Source: an uncultured delta proteobacterium | GTDB taxonomy: Bacteria; Desulfobacterota; WTBG01; CAIYCZ01 | Reading direction: 5' to 3' | Length of the DNA stretch: 18,013 bases | Assembly: GCA_903924805.1 (NCBI GenBank) | Contig: CAIYCZ010000379.1 | Coordinates: 1-18,013 of the forward strand | Shown: positions 1-5,387 of the stretch, one piece after another | How positions within the stretch are numbered: the first letter of the stretch is position 1 | Layout of the letters: every line of letters starts with the position of its first letter | Position numbers and translations under genes: made by a program | Notes under the pieces: generated by a model | Databases searched by the model: none | What the model was told of the DNA's origin: nothing | Seen by the model: the letters and a program-made list of their open reading frames with translations, nothing else

Positions 1-1
1 A

Positions 2-322
2 GTAGAAGAGAGAAGCGAAGGAGGAACAGACGAGCCCGCAATTAATAAAAAAGAATCAACACAGAGCACAAAAGAAATGCCAAGAAAAAAAGAACAAAGT
101 GGGCTCTCTGGCGGTTCAATAATAGCTCCCATGCCAGGGAAAATAGTGTCCATTAAGTGTAGTAAGGGGCAAGCCGTAAAAAGAGGGGATGTTCTGCTTA
201 TATTGGAAGCGATGAAAATGGAGCAGGAAATAAAAGCAAAAACAGATGGCACTGTTTTAGAAATTAAAGTATCCGTAGGAATGACAGTACAAAAAGAGGA
301 CATTTTAATAACGATAGGTTAA
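2..322 (+). CDS. Biotin carboxyl carrier domain protein of a Na+-translocating decarboxylase (5' partial)
   Basis: This is a biotin-attachment (biotinyl/lipoyl) domain that shuttles a carboxyl group from a carboxyltransferase to a membrane decarboxylase. The hallmark EAMKME tetrapeptide region is present, and the biotinylated lysine is encoded at 215-217. It is preceded by APMPGKI and followed by a second half-barrel ending VGMTVQKEDILITIG, which is the usual C-terminus. The frame is open without a stop from base 2, and the first in-frame ATG (77) has no good ribosome binding site. I therefore read this as the C-terminal part of a longer protein cut by the window edge. It could be a separate carrier subunit (GcdC/MmdC type) or the tail of an OadA/PycB-type alpha subunit. 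The visible linker is charged and Lys/Glu/Ser-rich, not the Ala/Pro-rich linker common in this family. An OadG-like gene starts 11 bases downstream and OadB follows, which supports the role. The substrate (oxaloacetate, methylmalonyl-CoA, glutaconyl-CoA or other) cannot be told from this part. Confidence 0.85.
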   Translation, partial: VEERSEGGTDEPAINKKESTQSTKEMPRKKEQSGLSGGSIIAPMPGKIVSIKCSKGQAVKRGDVLLILEAMKMEQEIKAKTDGTVLEIKVSVGMTVQKEDILITIG

Positions 323-333
323 GGGTGAACTGC

Positions 334-450
334 ATGAGTGTCTGGGATGCTTTTAAGTTTGCATTTAATATTTATATGCTGACAACAGGAATAACCATGC
401 TGGTCTGGCTTATGATAGTAATAATAAGTAAATTTACAAAACAAGAATAA
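334..450 (+). CDS. Small OadG-like membrane subunit of decarboxylase (38 aa)
   Basis: This short gene encodes 38 residues: an N-terminal stretch MSVWDAFKFAFNIY, one hydrophobic membrane helix (about residues 13-31, LTTGITMLVWLMIVII) and a short basic tail SKFTKQE. One membrane span followed by a charged end is the plan of the gamma/delta subunits (OadG, MmdD, GcdD) that anchor or assemble Na+-pumping decarboxylases. Family members are usually longer, about 80-120 residues with a hydrophilic tail, so this one is minimal. It lies 11 bases after the biotin carrier gene and 9 bases before oadB, inside an obvious operon, with an AGGGTG ribosome binding site at 321-326. The assignment rests mainly on position and topology, because so short a sequence has few diagnostic residues. 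Confidence 0.6.
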   Translation: MSVWDAFKFAFNIYMLTTGITMLVWLMIVIISKFTKQE

Positions 451-459
451 GAGGAAAAG

Positions 460-1680
460 ATGGGAAATTTTATTGATTACTTTCCGGGCTTACTGTCATT
501 TTCACAAATGCCGCTGGAAATGAGCATAGCGCGTATTTTCTTAATTCTGTTGGGCTTTTTAATACTTTATCTGGGATATAAAGATGTTTTAGAACCACTC
601 ATCATGATACCCATGGGTGTGGGAATTTGTCTGGTCAATGCGGGAATTTTTATGATGCCGGATCCAACAACAAACACAGCAAAGTTAGGAACCATGTTTC
701 TCGATTCCATGGTTACAACCCCGGAGCAACACATAAACGCTTTGCAGGTCTATTTTCTCCAGCCTATTTATGCGTTAACGTTTTCTAATGGTTTAATCGC
801 CTGTATGGTGTTTCTCGGCATTGGTGCAATAACCGAACTAGACTTTTTTATAGGAAATCCAAAATTAAGTTTAATGCTTGCCATCCCCGCAGAACTGGGA
901 ACGTTTTTAACCTTCCCGGTAGCTATTTATATGGGTTTTAATCCAAAAGAAGCAGCAGCCATAGCCACCATTGGTGGGGCTGATGGACCCATGGTATTAT
1001 TTGCATCTCTTCAGCTTGCAAGAAATCTTTTCGTGCCCATTTCTATTATTTCTTATATTTATCTCAGCATAGTATATTCCGGTTATCCCTATCTTATTAA
1101 AGCACTGGTTCCAAAAAAAATTCGTGGCATACCAATGAAAGAGATGAAGATAAAAAAAGTATCCTCCGGAGAAAAGATATCATTTAGTATTATCACCGGC
1201 ACAGTTCTTAGTCTGCTTTTTCCTATTGCTGCCCCGCTGTTTGTAAGCTTTTTTCTGGGTGTGGTTATTAGAGAAACAAAAGTAAACAGGTATATTCACC
1301 TGGCGGATGATGTTATTTTAACAAGCTCCACATTTTTTCTGGGTTTTTTGCTTGGCTGTTTATTGAGTGCTGATGTGGTGGTCAATCCAAAAATGTTTAA
1401 ACTTATCGTTCTTGGTTTTGTTGCCCTTTTTCTTTCCGGCGTGGGCGGCTTGTTGGGTGGCTATGCTGTCTGGTGGTTAAGCAAGGGAAAAATAAACCCC
1501 CTGATCGGCATTGCCGGCGTCTCCTGTGTTCCATCAACGGCAAAGGTTGCCCACAAGTGTGCCAACGAAGTAAACGAAGAAGCATTTATTCTCCCCTTTG
1601 CAATGGGGCCAAACATTGCCGGCGTTATAACCACCGCAGTAATAACCGCATGTTATGTTACTCAAGTACAGATGCTTTAA
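460..1680 (+). CDS. Sodium-translocating decarboxylase, beta subunit (OadB/GcdB/MmdB family)
   Basis: This is the integral membrane subunit that decarboxylates carboxybiotin and exports Na+. It has 406 residues, normal for the family (about 375-430), with many hydrophobic helices. The family core GGADGP is at residues 172-177 (Asp175), within EAAAIATIGGADGPMVLF. The C-terminal region has NPLIG at 346-350, GVSCVP at 353-358 and GPNIAGV at 383-389. From memory of the Klebsiella OadB work, Asp203, Asn373, Gly377, Ser382 and Arg389 are functionally important there. The first four match Asp175, Asn346, Gly350 and Ser355 here, while the Arg position appears to be Lys362. The ribosome binding site GAGGAAA is just upstream of ATG 460. 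It follows the biotin carrier and the small OadG-like gene. The carboxyltransferase that would fix the substrate is outside the window, so I give no specific gene name. Confidence 0.93.
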   Translation: MGNFIDYFPGLLSFSQMPLEMSIARIFLILLGFLILYLGYKDVLEPLIMIPMGVGICLVNAGIFMMPDPTTNTAKLGTMFLDSMVTTPEQHINALQVYFLQPIYALTFSNGLIACMVFLGIGAITELDFFIGNPKLSLMLAIPAELGTFLTFPVAIYMGFNPKEAAAIATIGGADGPMVLFASLQLARNLFVPISIISYIYLSIVYSGYPYLIKALVPKKIRGIPMKEMKIKKVSSGEKISFSIITGTVLSLLFPIAAPLFVSFFLGVVIRETKVNRYIHLADDVILTSSTFFLGFLLGCLLSADVVVNPKMFKLIVLGFVALFLSGVGGLLGGYAVWWLSKGKINPLIGIAGVSCVPSTAKVAHKCANEVNEEAFILPFAMGPNIAGVITTAVITACYVTQVQML

Positions 1681-1933
1681 TAAAAAAACATGGGGAATAG
1701 TTCTCTGCTCTGTTGGTGTTTTGTTGACAAAGCTTAACTGTTTTTATTATCCCAAAGGCTTTTTTGCAGACACCTGTTATTTTTTGGGGGTTTTTGTTGC
1801 AATAGTGGGGATTGCAACGTTCACTTCGGGGATAAGCGCTACGGTAACCGAGAAAGTATCCGTATGTCCGTCTTGTTTTAGTATGAACAATCCTTTAGAC
1901 CGAGCGTGCAAAAAATGCCATCTCCCCCTGTAG
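1655..1933 (+). CDS. Small two-helix membrane protein with C-terminal zinc ribbon
   Basis: I do not recognise this as a named family. The 92-residue product has two hydrophobic segments (about residues 13-33 and 41-59) and then a cytoplasmic-type zinc ribbon with Cys pairs CPSC and CKKC separated by ten residues near the C-terminus. Such membrane-anchored zinc ribbons often mark small proteins of unknown role. The ATG at 1655 lies inside the end of the decarboxylase beta gene (26-base overlap) and has no clear ribosome binding site. Start choice is therefore uncertain, although the conserved-looking features all lie after base 1690. It is followed by an 85-base gap before nuoA. It could be an accessory factor of the decarboxylase or of complex I, or an unrelated gene. 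Its frame stays open across both membrane segments and the Cys pairs, which argues against a chance frame. Confidence 0.6.
   Translation: MLLKYRCFNKKTWGIVLCSVGVLLTKLNCFYYPKGFFADTCYFLGVFVAIVGIATFTSGISATVTEKVSVCPSCFSMNNPLDRACKKCHLPL
1724..1750 (+). promoter_or_regulatory. Weak sigma70-like promoter candidate upstream of nuoA
   Basis: A perfect -35 hexamer TTGACA (1724-1729) is followed after 15 bases by TATTAT (1745-1750), inside the zinc-ribbon gene and about 270 bases before nuoA. The 15-base spacer is shorter than the preferred 17, and the segment is AT-rich and coding, so the match may be chance. I saw no better promoter in the 1934-2018 gap. Confidence 0.2.
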
Positions 1934-2018
1934 AATTCACGCCGCAGCTTTCCATTAAAGAGACTCCGTTCAGTACCCGATCATCCAACCTTTTTATTTT
2001 AAACGAGGGACAACAACC

Positions 2019-2390
2019 ATGGGTATAGCGGGATATACAGGAATTTTAATAATGGTAGCCGTAGCAGCAGCCTTCGGTGGGGTTGTCGTATTATTGTCAA
2101 GGCTCATCGGAAAACGGCAAGAGAGCCGGGAAAAGCTCATGCCCTATGAATGCGGCATTGATCCCACGGGCAACGCGCGGAGACGTTTTTCTATAAAATT
2201 CTATATAACAGCAATGCTGTTCATAATCTTTGATATAGAGGCAGTGTTTTTATATCCATGGGCGGTGGTTTACCGAAGCCTTAAAATCTTTGGATTTATA
2301 GAGATGGTGGTATTTGTGGGGATTCTGTTAATAGGGTTTTTATATGTCTGGAAGAAAGGGGCCCTGGAATGGGGATCGAAGAGTATTTAG
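2019..2390 (+). CDS. nuoA: NADH-quinone oxidoreductase subunit A
   Basis: This is a membrane subunit of complex I. It helps form the junction between the quinone-reducing arm and the ion-pumping arm, next to NuoH, NuoJ and NuoK. The 123 residues contain three membrane helices, the matrix-loop motif MPYECGIDPTG (around residue 41-51), the acidic helix motif AMLFIIFDIEAVFLYPWAV, and the typical C-terminal VWKKGALEW. Length and motifs are standard. The start at ATG 2019 has ribosome binding site GAGGGA at 2005-2010 with an 8-base spacing. It is the first gene of the nuo operon, and its last 22 bases overlap the start of nuoB, suggesting translational coupling. Confidence 0.96.
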   Translation: MGIAGYTGILIMVAVAAAFGGVVVLLSRLIGKRQESREKLMPYECGIDPTGNARRRFSIKFYITAMLFIIFDIEAVFLYPWAVVYRSLKIFGFIEMVVFVGILLIGFLYVWKKGALEWGSKSI

Positions 2391-2842
2391 GAGAGAATAT
2401 CCTGACCGCCAGTTTAGACAAGGTGGTAAACTGGGCGAGAAAGAGCAGCCTCTGGCCGGCCACCTTCGGTCTTGCCTGCTGTGCCATAGAGATGATGGCA
2501 ACGGCTGCGTCCCGTTACGATATCGCCAGGTTCGGCGCAGAGGTCTTCAGGGCCTCCCCGCGACAGGCAGATTTGATGATCGTTGCCGGAACCGTTACTA
2601 AAAAAATGGCACCGGTGGTAAAAAGAATATATGACCAGATGCCCAACCCCAAGTGGGTCATAGCAATGGGGGCCTGTGCTGCAAGCGGGGGGATGTTTAA
2701 AAGCTATGCTGTTGTTCAGGGAGTAGACGAGATCATACCGGTTGATGTTTATATCCCCGGCTGTCCTCCCCGGCCGGAATCGCTTCTGTGGGGAATAATG
2801 AAGCTGCAGGAAAAAATAGAGAAAGAAAGTCTTCGGGGGTAG
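2369..2842 (+). CDS. nuoB: NADH-quinone oxidoreductase subunit B (cluster N2 protein)
   Basis: NuoB carries the terminal [4Fe-4S] cluster N2, which passes electrons to quinone at the interface with NuoD. The 157-residue product has the tandem-cysteine motif LACCAIEMM (Cys37, Cys38) plus Cys103 in GACAASGG and Cys132 in IPGCPPRPE, giving all four N2 ligands. It has the full length of short bacterial NuoB proteins. The start lies inside nuoA (22-base overlap). It is followed by nuoC, whose most likely ATG is only 5 bases after this stop. Nothing in the sequence suggests loss of function. Confidence 0.97.
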   Translation: MGIEEYLGENILTASLDKVVNWARKSSLWPATFGLACCAIEMMATAASRYDIARFGAEVFRASPRQADLMIVAGTVTKKMAPVVKRIYDQMPNPKWVIAMGACAASGGMFKSYAVVQGVDEIIPVDVYIPGCPPRPESLLWGIMKLQEKIEKESLRG

Positions 2843-2847
2843 CTGTT

Positions 2848-3285
2848 ATGAAAGACGATCTGGCGCAATTCTTTGCGGATAAAACAACAGAGATAAAAGA
2901 GGCGTTCGGCGAATTAACCGTAGCAGTAACACCGGCACATCTTTTAGGGGTTGCACGGGCACTGAAAGAGGAAGCGGGGTTTAAGTTTGAATTTTTATCC
3001 GACCTCACCGGCATTGACTGCGGCAGCGGCCGCTTTGAGGTCGTCTATCATCTTTTGAGCCTGCTTCACAAACAACGACTGCGCCTGAAAGTAAAAACAG
3101 ACGAAGGACCCAAGCTGCCCTCTGTTGTCAGTATCTGGCCAACCGCCAACTGGCACGAACGGGAAAGTTATGACCTGCTGGGGATAGTATTTGAAGGGCA
3201 CCCCGATTTAAAACGAATCATTACTCCGGATGGATTTACCGGTCATCCATTAAGAAAAGACTACCCGCTTAAAGGGGAGAACTGA
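2848..3285 (+). CDS. nuoC: NADH-quinone oxidoreductase subunit C
   Basis: NuoC is a peripheral-arm subunit that packs on NuoD and stabilises the quinone-binding module. I use ATG 2848, which begins MKDDLAQFF and gives 145 residues. The upstream in-frame ATG at 2788 would put 55 bases inside nuoB and add a non-typical polar stretch. A GGGGG stretch at 2835-2839 can serve as ribosome binding site. The family signature is clear near the C-terminus: ERESYDLLGIVFEGHPDLKR, then GHPLRKDYPL. NuoC and NuoD are separate here, not fused as in E. coli. nuoD starts 3 bases after this stop, and its AAGGGGAG site lies in the nuoC end. Confidence 0.94.
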   Translation: MKDDLAQFFADKTTEIKEAFGELTVAVTPAHLLGVARALKEEAGFKFEFLSDLTGIDCGSGRFEVVYHLLSLLHKQRLRLKVKTDEGPKLPSVVSIWPTANWHERESYDLLGIVFEGHPDLKRIITPDGFTGHPLRKDYPLKGEN

Positions 3286-3288
3286 GCA

Positions 3289-4485
3289 ATGCCTGAAAAC
3301 ATAACAGCAGAACAGGATCAGGGCGAACGGCTCATATTAAACATGGGGCCGCAGCACCCATCCACCCACGGTGTGTTGCGGGTAATTCTTGAGCTTGATG
3401 GCGAAGTGGTTGTAAAAGCTACTCCCGTCATTGGCCATTTGCACCGGGGGATCGAGAAACTTGCTGAAAACATGACGTATAATCAGGTAATACCCCTGAT
3501 GGACCGCCTGGACTACTGCTCGCCGCTGATAAACAACCTTGGCTATGTGCTTGCGGTGGAAAAGCTGTTAGGGCTGGAGGTTCCTGCGCGGGCGAAGGCG
3601 CTCCGGGTGCTTTTATGTGAGCTGACAAGAATTCAGAGTCATTTAATCTGGCTTGGTACCCATGCGCTTGATCTGGGCGCCATGAGCCCCCTGCTCTACA
3701 TGTTTCGCGAGCGCGAAGAAATTCTTGACATGTATGAAGAGGTCTGGGGTGCACGCATGCACATGGCCTATTTTCGCGTGGGCGGTGTGGCAGCAGAGGT
3801 TCCGGCCAGTTTTTTTGTCCGGGCAAAAAAGTTTTTAGCCGGGTTCCCGGAAAAGGTTGACATCTACGAAACACTCCTGACCGACAACCCGATCTGGCGG
3901 AAGCGCACCCAGGGCGTCGGGATCATCAGCAGTCAGGATGCGATTGCACTGGGCCTGAGCGGTCCAGGCCTGCGGGCAAGCGGTGTCCCGTGGGATTTGC
4001 GAAAGGCGCTTCCCTACAGCGGCTATGATACATATGAATTCACGGTTCCCGTTGGTAAAGGTGGAGACGTGTATGATCGATATCTGGTTCGGATTGAAGA
4101 GATGCGCCAGTCAGCCCGAATCTGTGAGCAGGCACTTAAGACCATGCCAGCAGGAGCTGTTTTGGCGCGCGAGCCGAAAGTGGTGCCGCCCGAGAAGGAA
4201 CGGGTAATGACCACCATTGAAGGATTGATCCATCATTTTAAAATCATGGTTGAAGGATACAACGTTCCCGAAGGGGAGATATATGCGGCGGTGGAATCGC
4301 CGCGCGGGGAACTCGGCTTTTATATCAGAAGTGACGGGGGCCCACGACCGTATCGGTTGAAAGTCAGAACCCCCAGTTTTGTTAATCTTGAGTCCCTGTG
4401 TAAGATGGCAGAGGGCCAGATGATTGCCGATATGGTGGCAATCATCGGCAGCATTGATATTGTGCTGGGAGAAGTTGACCGGTAA
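3289..4485 (+). CDS. nuoD: NADH-quinone oxidoreductase subunit D (quinone-site subunit)
   Basis: NuoD is the 49-kDa-type subunit that forms the quinone cavity with NuoB and NuoH. It has 398 residues, the normal length of unfused NuoD. Visible signatures are NMGPQHPSTHGVLR at the N-terminus, GHLHRGIEKLAE, and the C-terminal DIVLGEVDR, the classic family end. His27 and Tyr76 sit 49 residues apart, as do the quinone-headgroup ligands His38 and Tyr87 of Thermus Nqo4, so the reaction site looks intact. The fold descends from the large subunit of NiFe hydrogenases, but the hydrogenase cysteine pairs are absent. It is followed after 14 bases by nuoE. Confidence 0.97.
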   Translation: MPENITAEQDQGERLILNMGPQHPSTHGVLRVILELDGEVVVKATPVIGHLHRGIEKLAENMTYNQVIPLMDRLDYCSPLINNLGYVLAVEKLLGLEVPARAKALRVLLCELTRIQSHLIWLGTHALDLGAMSPLLYMFREREEILDMYEEVWGARMHMAYFRVGGVAAEVPASFFVRAKKFLAGFPEKVDIYETLLTDNPIWRKRTQGVGIISSQDAIALGLSGPGLRASGVPWDLRKALPYSGYDTYEFTVPVGKGGDVYDRYLVRIEEMRQSARICEQALKTMPAGAVLAREPKVVPPEKERVMTTIEGLIHHFKIMVEGYNVPEGEIYAAVESPRGELGFYIRSDGGPRPYRLKVRTPSFVNLESLCKMAEGQMIADMVAIIGSIDIVLGEVDR

Positions 4486-4499
4486 AGGAAAAACAGGTT

Positions 4500-4997
4500 A
4501 TGGCTGAAGCACGCACGATAGAACAGGCAGTTGAATTTATCACCACGGAGATGCTTGATGAACTGGATAGCGTTATCGTGGATTACAGGGGAACTCCGGG
4601 TTCACTTATCCCCCTGTTGCAGCGAGCCCAGGAGATCTGCGGATACCTTCCTGCAGAGATTCAGCGGCGTGTTGCCGATGGGCTCGAGATTTCCCCCAGC
4701 ATGGTGTATGGCGTGGTTTCGTTTTATTCCTTCTTTACCATGAAGCCGCGGGGAAAACATGTGGTCCGGGTATGCCTGGGAACAGCCTGTTATGTAAAGC
4801 GGTCTGATGAGATAATGCAAAATTTAAGCAAAGAGCTCAAGATAGCTGTGGGAGAGGTTACCGGGGACAAAAAGTTTTCGCTTGAAGGTGTTCGCTGCTT
4901 AGGTGCGTGCGGACTGGCACCGGTTGCGGTTGTGGGGGAGGACACCTATGGCCTGTTGGACCCGGTGACGGCAACAGACATATTAAAAAACTATTAA
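4500..4997 (+). CDS. nuoE: NADH-quinone oxidoreductase subunit E (thioredoxin-like [2Fe-2S])
   Basis: NuoE is the 24-kDa-type subunit carrying [2Fe-2S] cluster N1a beside the FMN of NuoF. The 165-residue protein has an N-terminal helical region (LIPLLQRAQEICGYLPAEI) and then the thioredoxin-like domain with ligands Cys92, Cys97 (VCLGTACYV), Cys133 and Cys137 (RCLGACGLAP). The Cys-x4-Cys and Cys-x3-Cys spacing is canonical. Homologues are also the small diaphorase subunits of NAD(P)-linked hydrogenases (HndA, HydC), which fits the HndB-like and HndC-like genes that follow. It ends 18 bases before the next gene. Confidence 0.96.
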   Translation: MAEARTIEQAVEFITTEMLDELDSVIVDYRGTPGSLIPLLQRAQEICGYLPAEIQRRVADGLEISPSMVYGVVSFYSFFTMKPRGKHVVRVCLGTACYVKRSDEIMQNLSKELKIAVGEVTGDKKFSLEGVRCLGACGLAPVAVVGEDTYGLLDPVTATDILKNY

Positions 4998-5015
4998 AAA
5001 ATACGGTAATGTTGC

Positions 5016-5387
5016 ATGGCAAAAATCACCTTCGAGGACTTAAAAAAAATTAAAGAGCAGTACCGGGCAAGCACCACACTGAGAGAAGGCGGTGCCCGGG
5101 CAAAAGTATCCGTGCACATGGGAACCTGCGGCATTGCTTCTGGTGCACGACCCGTGCTGAAGGCGCTGGTCAGGGAAGTTGAAGACCGGGACATAAAAGA
5201 TGTTATTGTAACCATTGCCGGGTGTGCCGGCCAGTGCACACAGGAGCCCATGGCTACCGTGGAGATCAAGGGAGAGCCGCCGGTTGTCTATGGCAAATTA
5301 AATGAGGCAAAAGCAAAAGAGATTTTTGCTCAGCATATAGTGGGGGGTACGGTACTGGAACAGTATACCGTTGAGGAAAGGGCGTGA
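5016..5387 (+). CDS. Extra thioredoxin-like [2Fe-2S] ferredoxin protein (HndB-like), between nuoE and nuoF
   Basis: This 123-residue protein is not one of the 14 standard complex I subunits. After a helical, charged N-terminus it has GTCGIASGARPVL (Cys38) and GCAGQCTQEP (Cys70, Cys74), the layout of a thioredoxin-like [2Fe-2S] domain as in HndB-type proteins of NADP-reducing hydrogenases. Only three cysteines occur in the whole protein. The first motif has one Cys where NuoE and the NuoF N-terminal domain have Cys-x4-Cys, so cluster binding needs another ligand or may be altered. The gene is translationally coupled to nuoF: its TGA overlaps the nuoF ATG by one base (TGATG). A role as an electron-transfer or docking subunit of the NuoEFG input module is inferred from context and family, not shown. 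Ribosome binding is weak (ACGGTAA upstream), so coupling to nuoE is plausible. Confidence 0.85.
   Translation: MAKITFEDLKKIKEQYRASTTLREGGARAKVSVHMGTCGIASGARPVLKALVREVEDRDIKDVIVTIAGCAGQCTQEPMATVEIKGEPPVVYGKLNEAKAKEIFAQHIVGGTVLEQYTVEERA

Noticed and set aside
1934..2018. Terminator or promoter in the gap before nuoA
   Set aside because: The T-rich stretch at 1991-2000 has no stem before it, and I found no acceptable -35/-10 pair in the 85 bases. Only the nuoA ribosome binding site is clear.
2788..2847. Earlier in-frame ATG for nuoC at 2788
   Set aside because: It would overlap nuoB by 55 bases and add a polar stretch that is the nuoB C-terminal region read in another frame. ATG 2848 fits the family's start and the gene spacing.
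5384..5386. GTG start for nuoF
   Set aside because: The ATG three bases later forms the common TGATG stop/start overlap and has a better-spaced ribosome binding site. The difference is one residue.
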